Part shown: positions 1 to 5,706 of the stretch, piece by piece
Position numbering within the stretch: position 1 is the first letter of the stretch
Layout of the letters: each line of letters starts with the position of its first letter
Assembly (NCBI GenBank): GCA_002305955.1
Contig: DBRH01000030.1
Location: forward strand, 1,642 to 9,323
Length of the DNA stretch: 7,682 nucleotides
Direction: 5' to 3'
From: Kosmotogaceae bacterium UBA1373
GTDB taxonomy: Bacteria; Thermotogota; Thermotogae; Petrotogales; Kosmotogaceae
Made by a program: the position numbers and the translations under genes
Notes under the pieces: generated by a model
The model's input: only the letters and a program-made list of their open reading frames with translations
Database searches by the model: none
Told to the model about the DNA's origin: nothing

Positions 1-378
1 CCGATGACTGAAGTCTAGATAAAAGAACAAAGCCTTCAGCAGTGATTTGATAAGAAGAACGGTCTTAATTGATTCGGTACACCGTAATCTACTGTTACCG
101 GCAAATGCTGACCGAAAATCAAGAATGTTTTTCTAGTGTCTTGACTCACGCATTTCAAGTGCGAGAAAAAGACAGGGTTCAAAATCAAGGAAGGAAACAA
201 CTGGCTGATGCAGTCCATAAGGCTTCTCTAAAGCGAAGGACATCATAAAGAAGCTTCTCGTTTTTATTGTGTTCTCGGCAATTTTTTTCAACAATCGATC
301 GTCACGGGTAATGCGATCATCTTCTCGGTGGTCTCGGACGGCTCTTAATTCAAAGCGTGTTAGTTGAAAGTTTGGTAT
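1..378. other. Leading stretch with no supportable gene
   Basis: All three plus frames hit stops within the first 20 bases. The frame ending in TAG at 16-18 could be the last codons of a gene upstream of the window, but nothing confirms this. Two minus-strand reading frames (36-218 and 133-384) have no ribosome site, no recognisable domain and overlap each other; the longer one begins inside the -35 region of the gpx promoter. The hexamer TCTCGG recurs three times between about 270 and 340 without forming a regular array. I see nothing here that can be named; it may be intergenic DNA or a decayed gene. Confidence 0.5.
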
Positions 379-407
379 TTGCAATTTCCAAAAATACGTG
401 CTATATT
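379..407 (+). promoter_or_regulatory. Sigma-A-type promoter of the gpx-ohrR operon
   Basis: A -35 hexamer TTGCAA (379-384) is separated by 17 bases from a -10 hexamer TATATT (402-407), which is preceded by TGC (399-401), an extended -10. Transcription should start near 413-415, leaving a leader of about 38 bases before the gpx start codon. This is the best-formed promoter in the window and the only one seen for the four genes downstream. Confidence 0.75.
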
Positions 408-420
408 ATTGATAGCAAAA

Positions 421-438
421 ATATTGTACACAATTATA
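421..438. promoter_or_regulatory. Candidate OhrR operator (ATTGT-AC-ACAAT dyad)
   Basis: An inverted repeat with perfect 5-bp arms, ATTGT (423-427) and ACAAT (430-434), lies between the predicted transcription start and the ribosome site of gpx. From memory, the Bacillus subtilis OhrR box is built from TACAATT/AATTGTA units. The junction of two such units matches 15 of the 18 bases here. Because the operon's second gene encodes an OhrR, autoregulation by blocking transcription is the natural inference. The outer half-units are less well conserved, about 10 of 15 each. Confidence 0.6.
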
Positions 439-451
439 TGGAGGTGCAGAA

Positions 452-928
452 ATGAGTATATACGATTTCGACATGGTCTCTATAGAGGGATGGAACAGGT
501 CTATCTCCGAATACAGGGATAAAGTTCTCCTGATAGTCAACACGGCCAGTAAATGCGGCTTCACTCCGCAGTACGAAGGTCTTCAGAAGCTTTACAATGA
601 CTACAAAGACAGAGGATTTGTTGTTCTCGGTTTTCCGGCCAACGATTTTTTAAGACAGGAACCGGGCACCAATGAGGAAATAAAGGAGTTTTGCAGTGTT
701 TCATACAGTATAACCTTCCCCATGTTCGAGAAGATCCATGTCAAAGGTAAGGAGATACATCCTTTTTACGAATATCTAACAGCAGGGGGAGGCAAAGAGG
801 AGTTCGCGGGAAAGATCAGCTGGAATTTTGCGAAGTTCCTTATTGGTAGAAAGGGAGAGATAATCGCCCGTTTCGATCCAAAGGATGATCCCGAGAAGAT
901 AAGACCTTATATTGAGGAAGCATTATGA
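452..928 (+). CDS. gpx: Glutathione peroxidase family protein (Cys-type thiol peroxidase)
   Basis: This cytoplasmic peroxidase of the thioredoxin fold reduces hydrogen peroxide and organic or lipid hydroperoxides. Bacterial Cys-type members usually take electrons from thioredoxin rather than glutathione. The 158 residues match the family's usual length. Visible signatures are NTASKCGFTPQY with peroxidatic Cys35, QEPGTNEE with Gln69, and WNFAKFL with Trp124-Asn125, giving the full Cys-Gln-Trp-Asn tetrad. Cys81 (KEFC) sits where the resolving cysteine of two-cysteine members lies. The usual FPCNQFG segment reads FPANDFLR, so the middle cysteine is replaced by Ala63. The ATG at 452 has a GGAGG site (440-444) at 7-base spacing. 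It is the first gene of the operon and overlaps ohrR by ATGA, suggesting coupled translation. No signal peptide is seen. Confidence 0.95.
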   Translation: MSIYDFDMVSIEGWNRSISEYRDKVLLIVNTASKCGFTPQYEGLQKLYNDYKDRGFVVLGFPANDFLRQEPGTNEEIKEFCSVSYSITFPMFEKIHVKGKEIHPFYEYLTAGGGKEEFAGKISWNFAKFLIGRKGEIIARFDPKDDPEKIRPYIEEAL

Positions 929-1380
929 TTGAAGAGGAAGTCCTTTCCAGTAAAGATGATCTGCTAAAACTTGACAGGCAACTGTGTTTTGCTCTTTACT
1001 CCGGTGCCAGAGGCATCATAAGGATGTACAGACCCATTCTTGAAAAACTCGACATAACCTATCCGCAGTACCTGGTATTACTGGTCCTCTGGGAATATGG
1101 CCAGATGAATGTCCGGGATATGGGAGAAAAGCTTTTTCTGGATTCGGGGACATTAACTCCTCTGTTGAAGAGAATGGAAAGACAGGGCATAGTCTTGAGA
1201 GAGAGATCTATAAAGGATGAGAGAACCGTTCTGATCAGTCTGACGGATAAGGGAAGAATGTTGAAGGAAGAGGCCCTGAGCATTCCACTTCAGCTGGCGA
1301 ACAATCTGGATATCGATCGGAAAGAATACGAAACCCTTATGGTCGCGCTGAAGAGACTGATCGCAAAGATGAATCTTTAG
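925..1380 (+). CDS. ohrR: OhrR-type MarR family organic-peroxide sensor and repressor
   Basis: This winged-helix repressor loses DNA binding when its reactive cysteine is oxidised by organic hydroperoxide. The 151-residue protein aligns closely, from memory, with Bacillus subtilis OhrR: QLCFALY carries the sensing Cys21, and Tyr25, Tyr35 and Tyr46 fall exactly at the three tyrosines of the sensing pocket (offset of six residues). The segment ITYPQYLVLLVLWE is near-identical. The recognition helix is around residues 74-87 (SGTLTPLLKRMERQ) and the wing follows with DERTVLISLT (98-107). Cys21 is the only cysteine, so it is the one-Cys type that needs a small thiol or overoxidation to respond. 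Its start overlaps the gpx stop, with GAGGA at 914-918 as ribosome site. It probably controls its own operon through the dyad at 421-438. Confidence 0.92.
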   Translation: MIEEEVLSSKDDLLKLDRQLCFALYSGARGIIRMYRPILEKLDITYPQYLVLLVLWEYGQMNVRDMGEKLFLDSGTLTPLLKRMERQGIVLRERSIKDERTVLISLTDKGRMLKEEALSIPLQLANNLDIDRKEYETLMVALKRLIAKMNL

Positions 1381-1404
1381 CGGTTAAAAAAGAGAGCAAT
1401 AATC

Positions 1405-2160
1405 TTGTCGGCATCTGGAGAGATTCTGTCATGGTCTCAGTTCCTGATAGTTTATTTGACTGGAACGCTGGCCGGTTTTATAAATGTGGTCGGCGGGGGC
1501 GGGTCGATCCTAACCCTTCCGGTTTTGATGTGGATCGGGTTGCCTTCGTCGGTGGCCAATGCAACCAACCGTATAGCGATCCTTTCGGAGAGTATCGCCG
1601 GAGCGGTTGGCTTTTCTTCAAAGGGGATAAGACCCGGTAGGACGGTAATACCGGCGATAATATTTGCCAGTACAGGTTCAATACTGGGTTCTCTTTTCGT
1701 TCTATCAGTGCAAACGGAGAGGCTGAACAGAGTAATCGCAATTTTGCTTCTATTGGCGGCGTTCATAACACTCTTCGGACCTACGAAAGGAAAGGTTGGC
1801 AAAGGCTCTCTGCTTTCAACGGCGGTGATTTTTCTCGCGGTTGGTTTCTACGGGGGGTTCATTCAGGCCGGAGTAGGTTTCTTGTTGATGGCGGCGATAA
1901 CGTTTGTGTTCGGTTTCAATCTGGTTATAACGAACGCAACAAAAATCATGACGGTACTGGTATATACTTCATTTTCGGTGATCGTTTTCGCTTCCAGGGG
2001 AATGATCGATTGGATTCCCGGTTTGGTGCTTTCTCTAGGTAACATGACTGGAGCTTTTCTGGCGGCCAGGCTGTCGGTGAGAAAGGGTGTCAAATTCACC
2101 AGGTGGATACTTGTCATTGTTGTCCTTATAAACGCCATCAAATACCTCCTTTTTGACTAG
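1405..2160 (+). CDS. TauE/SafE family membrane permease (putative sulfite or organosulfur exporter)
   Basis: This 251-residue polytopic inner-membrane protein belongs to the TauE/SafE family, whose studied members export sulfite, sulfoacetate or related anions; the substrate here is unknown. The family's internal duplication is visible: GTLAGFINVVGGGGSILTLP (20-39) with VANATNR (50-56) in the first half, and GGFIQAGVGFLLMAA (150-164) with VITNATK (174-180) in the second. About seven to eight hydrophobic spans cover residues 12-30, 34-46, 82-102, 108-124, 136-170, 182-196 and 200-250. The TTG at 1405 is the only usual start before the first membrane span. Its ribosome site is weak (GAGAG at 1392-1396), so expression may depend on translation of ohrR, which ends 24 bases upstream. 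A TTG start is the least certain point. Confidence 0.88.
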   Translation: MSASGEILSWSQFLIVYLTGTLAGFINVVGGGGSILTLPVLMWIGLPSSVANATNRIAILSESIAGAVGFSSKGIRPGRTVIPAIIFASTGSILGSLFVLSVQTERLNRVIAILLLLAAFITLFGPTKGKVGKGSLLSTAVIFLAVGFYGGFIQAGVGFLLMAAITFVFGFNLVITNATKIMTVLVYTSFSVIVFASRGMIDWIPGLVLSLGNMTGAFLAARLSVRKGVKFTRWILVIVVLINAIKYLLFD

Positions 2161-2200
2161 CGATGAGCTCTTCTGGTGATGGTTGCATGGAGGGATTTCT

Positions 2201-2923
2201 GTGTCTATGGTAAATCTGGCGAGAACTCTCGCCAAAATGGGATATCTTAACGACGAAAGGCTCTTTGAAGCTCTGACTATGATCGATCGAAGACACTTCG
2301 TTGAAAAGGATCTTGTGAGCGCAGCCTACAGCGATAGAGTCTGCATAAGCTTCTATGAAAGAGGAAAGATTCTATCGACATCGACACAGCCTTCGCTTCT
2401 TGTTTCGATGATCGAAAGTTTATGCCTTGAAAATCATTATCGAGTTCTCGAGATAGGCACAGGGACTGGCTTTTGCGCATGTGTCCTTGGTAAATTTCTA
2501 GATAGAGGCTCCGTGCTCTCTATCGAAATCAACCCCGACGTGGCCGAAAAGGCCAGAGTCAACATCTCTATGTATGATCTGGACAACGTCAAAGTCATAA
2601 CCGGAGATGGGCGTGAAGGTTTTATAGAAGGAGCGCCGTACGATGCCGTCATTTCGACGGTTGCGCTTGACGGAATGAGCTTCGTTCTTTTCAGACAGAT
2701 GAAGCTCCGAGCCAGGGCAGCCATACCGGTTTTCAGAGATTACCGGAACACGCCTGTCTTTCTGTTCGAAAAGGATGGTGAAACATCCTTTTCGGCCTAT
2801 GAGATCATCCCTGCTGTCTTCATGACGGTAGGTGAGATCAAAGCCGATCCCCTTTATAGATTCAGCTCCTTTCGTGCCATTGTAACCCGGGAAAGTATCA
2901 AAGAGATAATGTCCGATCGGTGA
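2201..2923 (+). CDS. pcm: Protein-L-isoaspartate O-methyltransferase-like protein
   Basis: The family uses S-adenosylmethionine to methylate isoaspartyl residues in aged proteins, starting their repair. The protein has 240 residues from the GTG at 2201, chosen because GGAGGG (2189-2194) lies 6 bases ahead; a TTG at 2183 in the same frame has no such site. Visible parts are an N-terminal helical region with IDRRHFV (28-34) and SAAYSDR (40-46), the family's substrate-side STSTQPS (59-65), methyltransferase motif I VLEIGTGTGF (82-91), the acidic ribose-binding residue in LSIEINP (Glu109), and YDAVIST near 148-154. The C-terminal third (after about 170) is less typical. It is the last operon gene, 40 bases after the permease. 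A related methyltransferase with another protein substrate cannot be excluded. Confidence 0.85.
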   Translation: MSMVNLARTLAKMGYLNDERLFEALTMIDRRHFVEKDLVSAAYSDRVCISFYERGKILSTSTQPSLLVSMIESLCLENHYRVLEIGTGTGFCACVLGKFLDRGSVLSIEINPDVAEKARVNISMYDLDNVKVITGDGREGFIEGAPYDAVISTVALDGMSFVLFRQMKLRARAAIPVFRDYRNTPVFLFEKDGETSFSAYEIIPAVFMTVGEIKADPLYRFSSFRAIVTRESIKEIMSDR

Positions 2924-3974
2924 TCACTTTCCAGAAAACATCCACACCCTTTTCTATAACGGAATCGGAAGGAAGAAATCTGGAGTTGTGAAGACCCACC
3001 ATCTCTCCTCTTCCCGTACCTAGCCAGAACATCAGACCCGGATACCTGAGAGCCAGAAATGCGAAGTCCTCACCGGTGTACTTCATCTCGACTTGATTAA
3101 CATCGACGAGCCGGCAGAGTTTTTCGTATAGACCTCTGTTCACTACCAGCTGAGGGTACCGGGATCCTACTTTCTGAAGGTATCTCAACTCACGCCCGTC
3201 GGCTACTCGTTTTCCGAGTTTTTCGATTTCGGCCACGACTCTTTCGGTTATGGAAACGTCTACAGCCCTGATGGTACCGTAAAGTGTGCAAGAATCTGGT
3301 ACAACGTTCCTGACTCTTCCACCCTCTATCAAACCGAACCGCAAAACGTACTCGCCGGTGTCAGATTCGTAGATACGTCTGAGAAACTCCATAGCGCCTT
3401 CAACGGCATCCCTTCCCTGCTTGAAGAATGCCACATGGGCCGACCTTCCCTCGAAAGTGCTATCGATTTCGTAAGCCGAGGCGAAAAGGACTCCAGGTCT
3501 GGTGTTTACCGTGCCTTCCGGATATTCGTCCGTTACATGGAGCGCCCACACCTCTTCGATCGGGTATTTTTCCAGCGGCTTCAGACAGAGCTCGGCGCCT
3601 CCGCCGGCCTCTTCGGCCGGTTGAAAGAGAAACAGTATGTTTACTGGCGGTCTGTAAATTGAAACTCGCTCCACCAATCCCAGCAGCACGGACATGTGAA
3701 CATCGTGACCACAGGCATGCATGAACCCTTCGTTTCTCGAGGAAAACTCGCAACCGGTCTCTTCGCTCATGGGCAGGGCGTCCATGTCGGCCCTGAACAA
3801 AATGTAAGGTCCTTCGCCGCCCTCCCATCTGGCCAGGATGCCAGTCCCCGCGACTTCCTCGTACTCGATTGCAAAGTCCGTCAGAAGTTCCTTTATGTAA
3901 GCCTGTGTCTTGAACTCCCTAAAAGCTATCTCAGGCATCATGTGCAATTTGTGTCTAATTTCTACCAGATTCAT
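2898..3974 (-). CDS. M20D metallopeptidase/deacetylase, N-acetyl-diaminopimelate deacetylase (YkuR) type
   Basis: This cytoplasmic metal-dependent amidohydrolase removes an N-acyl group from an amino acid. Within M20D it looks most like Bacillus YkuR, which releases acetate from N-acetyl-L,L-diaminopimelate in the acetylase branch of lysine and peptidoglycan-precursor synthesis. Across 358 residues it shows RADMDALP (61-68), MHACGHDVHM (85-94), FLFQPAEEAGGGAE (115-128), ALHV (144-147) and GLHNSRF (327-333). These fit the metal ligands Cys88, His90, Glu122, His146 and His329. The segment TGEDFAFL followed by PGLMFWLGTG is also YkuR-like. The ATG at 3974 has AGGAGG (3985-3980) at 5-base spacing. 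No lysine-pathway gene is adjacent, so a peptide or other N-acyl substrate remains possible. Its 3' end overlaps the convergent pcm-like gene by 26 bases. Confidence 0.87.
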   Translation of the reverse strand: MNLVEIRHKLHMMPEIAFREFKTQAYIKELLTDFAIEYEEVAGTGILARWEGGEGPYILFRADMDALPMSEETGCEFSSRNEGFMHACGHDVHMSVLLGLVERVSIYRPPVNILFLFQPAEEAGGGAELCLKPLEKYPIEEVWALHVTDEYPEGTVNTRPGVLFASAYEIDSTFEGRSAHVAFFKQGRDAVEGAMEFLRRIYESDTGEYVLRFGLIEGGRVRNVVPDSCTLYGTIRAVDVSITERVVAEIEKLGKRVADGRELRYLQKVGSRYPQLVVNRGLYEKLCRLVDVNQVEMKYTGEDFAFLALRYPGLMFWLGTGRGEMVGLHNSRFLPSDSVIEKGVDVFWKVITDRTLSL

Positions 3975-4005
3975 TCCTGCCTCCTCGATCTCCCTTATTT
4001 GTTAG

Positions 4006-4011
4006 ATTATA
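4006..4011 (-). promoter_or_regulatory. Candidate -10 element for the M20D gene
   Basis: A perfect TATAAT lies on the minus strand about 32 bases before the deacetylase start codon. A convincing -35 is absent: the position 17 bases upstream falls inside the GC-rich terminator hairpin. The promoter may therefore be weak, or the gene may be expressed partly by read-through from the secreted-protein gene. Confidence 0.45.
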
Positions 4012-4041
4012 AACAAAAAAGGCGCCTTTAAGGCGCCTTTT
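4011..4041 (-). terminator. Intrinsic terminator of the secreted-protein gene
   Basis: Read on the minus strand, a hairpin with 10-bp arms AAAAGGCGCC/GGCGCCTTTT and a 5-base loop (4027-4031) is followed by the T-rich tract TTTTTTGTTT. It begins 12 bases after the stop codon of the gene at 4054-4617. Each arm contains the self-complementary AAGGCGCCTT, so the element is also a tandem palindrome (4019-4028 and 4030-4039). On the plus strand the T run after the stem is short (TTTT), so it would act poorly there. Confidence 0.88.
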
Positions 4042-4053
4042 CATTTCATATGT

Positions 4054-4617
4054 TCATCTCAACTCATAATCCCAAAGCTGCACTATGGTCGAACCATCTG
4101 AATAGTCGTCGCCCGTGTAAGTGATTATCGGGAAGGGGATATCCTGGTTGAGAACCCAGTACATGGAAAGCTCGTTGTCTTCGTTGTAAAGTACGACTTT
4201 AGTCCCGGTGTATTCATTATTCTTGCTCTGAACAGTTACCTGCCCTTCGTACTTTATCGAACCGAATCCGAAAATCTTTGTGTTCATCTGCTCATTCAGA
4301 TCGATGGCTTCATAGAAAAAGGAAAACATCGGGTTTAAAAATGTGTACATGAACATGGAAAGTTCCTGTTCAAACAAGACATCGCTGCCGAGCGGCTGAT
4401 CTTTTGGAAGAAAAACCGTTGTACTGTAATTGAGGATGTATTTCTCCTCATCCATTCCGATCTCTACACCGTAGATCATTTCCTTCTCTTCTTCATACTG
4501 AGTGTAGTTGATTTTGTAATAAACGTATTTGACGCCACTGTAGTCTTCCAGAGGCATCCAGGTTGCAAAAGACGTGACAACGAACAGTAAAATTAGAAAT
4601 AGTGCCAGTTTCTTCAC
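4054..4617 (-). CDS. Small secreted protein of unknown function
   Basis: I do not recognise this protein. From the GTG at 4617 it has 187 residues. It starts with a textbook signal peptide: Lys2-Lys3, a hydrophobic core LALFLILLFVVTS and probable cleavage after SFA (16-18). There is no lipobox cysteine, so the mature protein is probably soluble in the periplasm or outside the cell. The mature part is acidic, rich in Tyr, Phe and Met, and alternates polar and hydrophobic residues as beta-strands do (for example YVYYKINY and ITYTGDDY). The start was chosen because AAAGGGGTG lies just upstream at 6-base spacing and places the signal peptide at the very N-terminus; GTG 4626 is an alternative. It is probably monocistronic, with its own -10 and terminator. 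A lineage-specific envelope protein is the safest description. Confidence 0.72.
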   Translation of the reverse strand: MKKLALFLILLFVVTSFATWMPLEDYSGVKYVYYKINYTQYEEEKEMIYGVEIGMDEEKYILNYSTTVFLPKDQPLGSDVLFEQELSMFMYTFLNPMFSFFYEAIDLNEQMNTKIFGFGSIKYEGQVTVQSKNNEYTGTKVVLYNEDNELSMYWVLNQDIPFPIITYTGDDYSDGSTIVQLWDYELR

Positions 4618-4654
4618 AAAATTCACCCCTTTCAGATTTCTATGTATCCTGTAT

Positions 4655-4660
4655 ATTATA
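4655..4660 (-). promoter_or_regulatory. Candidate -10 element for the secreted-protein gene
   Basis: A perfect TATAAT on the minus strand would place the transcript start near 4648, about 30 bases before the GTG start codon. No good -35 hexamer is visible at 16-18 bases. The expected -35 region falls in the spacer of the inverted repeat at 4668-4693, which would suit control by a bound regulator. Confidence 0.5.
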
Positions 4661-4667
4661 TCGCTTT

Positions 4668-4693
4668 TGTCGATTAATACCATGCTATCGACA
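4668..4693. repeat. 7-bp inverted repeat in the divergent intergenic region
   Basis: The arms TGTCGAT (4668-4674) and ATCGACA (4687-4693) are perfectly complementary, with a 12-base spacer, so half-site centres are 19 bases apart, close to two helical turns. It lies between the secreted-protein gene and the dehydrogenase gene. The layout suits a dimeric repressor, but no regulator gene is adjacent and the repeat could be chance. Confidence 0.45.
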
Positions 4694-4740
4694 CAAACTT
4701 GTTCATTGGAGTGCAAGTCTAACATCCCGAGGTGATAGAT

Positions 4741-5493
4741 TTGAAAAAGGCATTGATAACCGGAGCTTCGTCAGGCATTGGAAGAGAGTTCGCCCGAGAA
4801 CTGGCTTCGAATGGTTACGAGACAATACTTGTAGCGAGAAGATACGACAGATTGAAAGATGTTTCGGAGGAGTTGACCGCGCAATTCAACTCCCCTTCCA
4901 CTCCAGTTCAGGCAGATCTCTCTCAAAGTGTCGATCTCGAACGAATATCCGGCTACCTTTCCGGAGTGGATCTGCTGGTCAACAACGCCGGCTTCGGATT
5001 GATCGGTTCCTTCAGTGAACTGGAAAGTGAGAAAGAGCTCGAGATGATACATCTCAACGTTGAATCGCTTTACCGGCTGTCGAAGGGTTATGTCATAGCC
5101 AGAAAAGGACAGGGTGGAGGCATCATCAACGTAGCCTCAACCGCCGCTTATCTTCCCGTTCCTTTCATGGCCGTTTACGCGGCAACCAAGGCCTTCGTGT
5201 TGAGTTTCAGCGAAGCTCTCTCAGAAGAGCTCAAAGACAGTAATTTCAAAGTCATGGTTCTATCGCCCGGACCGACCAGCACGGAATTCTTCGAAGTCGC
5301 TTCCGGAAAAAACAGAAAGATGTATGGTGCCATGACTCCGGATAAAGTGGTGAAAAAAGCCATGGCGGCTTATGAAAAAAGCAAGAGATCCATAGTGAGC
5401 GGATTCTCGAACATAGTAGTTGCCGGAGGATCGAGAATCGCTCCAAAAGGACTGCTTCTAAAAGTTGCAGGAAGGGCATTTCGCGACTTTTGA
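4741..5493 (+). CDS. Short-chain dehydrogenase/reductase (classical SDR, DltE/YqjQ-like)
   Basis: This cytoplasmic oxidoreductase has an NAD(P)-binding Rossmann fold; its substrate cannot be read from the sequence. The cofactor motif TGASSGIG is at residues 7-14, and the Arg pair with DRL (33-38) after the second strand suggests NADPH. NNAG is at 81-84. The catalytic set is Asn106, Ser133, Tyr146 and Lys150 (YAATK), and the family's PG step is LSPGPTSTEF (174-183). Its 250 residues are usual for the class. The TTG at 4741 was preferred over GTG 4732 because GAGGTGAT (4729-4736) is a strong ribosome site that would swallow the GTG, and because starting with MKKALITG is typical. It stands alone, divergent from the secreted-protein gene. 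The best relatives are the DltE-type group COG0300. Confidence 0.9.
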   Translation: MKKALITGASSGIGREFARELASNGYETILVARRYDRLKDVSEELTAQFNSPSTPVQADLSQSVDLERISGYLSGVDLLVNNAGFGLIGSFSELESEKELEMIHLNVESLYRLSKGYVIARKGQGGGIINVASTAAYLPVPFMAVYAATKAFVLSFSEALSEELKDSNFKVMVLSPGPTSTEFFEVASGKNRKMYGAMTPDKVVKKAMAAYEKSKRSIVSGFSNIVVAGGSRIAPKGLLLKVAGRAFRDF

Positions 5494-5523
5494 CTTATAG
5501 CGACCAGACAGCCGATTCATAAA

Positions 5524-5592
5524 AATGTGATCTCGAACTCTCCCAGTAAGCTTCGTATCAATACGGGAAGAGTTTCCCGTGAGTATCACATT
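5524..5592. repeat. Nested inverted repeats (possible structured 3' RNA)
   Basis: Outer arms AATGTGAT (5524-5531) and ATCACATT (5585-5592) are perfectly complementary. They extend inward by CTC/GAG with one bulged base. Inside is a 7-bp hairpin ACGGGAA (5563-5569)/TTCCCGT (5574-5580) with a 4-base loop. The segment GAACTCTCCC (5535-5544) can instead pair with 5565-5576 through a bulged stem, competing with the inner hairpin. No T tract follows, so it is not a standard terminator. Confidence 0.5.
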
Positions 5593-5676
5593 GTGGTCTC
5601 AGTAGCCTGCTTCCTAATAAAGAATAAAGGTAGTGAATTATGCATTCCCTGTAGCCACCTTAGTTTAGTCTTCAGA

Positions 5677-5695
5677 GCAAATCGAGTTCGATTGC
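5677..5695. repeat. Short hairpin just beyond the GH84 stop codon
   Basis: AATCGA (5680-5685) and TCGATT (5688-5693) form a near-continuous palindrome, extended by GC pairs across one bulged A. On the minus strand it begins 12 bases after the GH84 stop codon. The flanking sequence is not T-rich, so it may be an RNA-stabilising 3' hairpin or an inefficient terminator. Confidence 0.35.
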
Positions 5696-5706
5696 AGATC
5701 CAGTGT

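Larger units (their letters stand above)
5494..5706. other. Convergent gap rich in inverted repeats
   Basis: This 213-base space lies between the 3' ends of the dehydrogenase and GH84 genes. It contains no gene I can support and no hairpin followed by a clean T run on either strand. It is unusually rich in short complementary segments, listed separately at 5524-5592 and 5677-5695. A weaker pair AAGGT/ACCTT spans 5627-5661. Together these may serve as non-canonical 3' ends for the two converging transcripts. Confidence 0.45.

Noticed and set aside
36..218. 60-residue minus-strand reading frame
   Set aside because: It overlaps the other frame in this region, has no ribosome site, and its composition does not look like a protein.
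133..384. 83-residue minus-strand reading frame in the leading region
   Set aside because: It has no ribosome site, no recognisable domain, and its start lies in the -35 region of the gpx promoter.
1378..1407. Possible OhrR-permease fusion by TAG read-through, since both are in the same frame with no other stop between
   Set aside because: There is a one-in-three chance of a shared frame, OhrR already has full length, and no read-through context is recognisable.
1431..1640. ATG at 1431 with a good GGAGAG site in a different frame inside the permease gene
   Set aside because: The frame yields a short product without family features, while the 1405 frame carries the full TauE/SafE signature. 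The site is probably coincidental.
3428..3828. Several reading frames on both strands within the deacetylase gene
   Set aside because: They are frame shadows in a GC-rich part of the M20D coding sequence, and none has a family motif.
5621..5705. tRNA-like sequence (GAGTTCGATT resembling a T arm)
   Set aside because: No acceptor stem, anticodon arm or D arm can be fitted on either strand.
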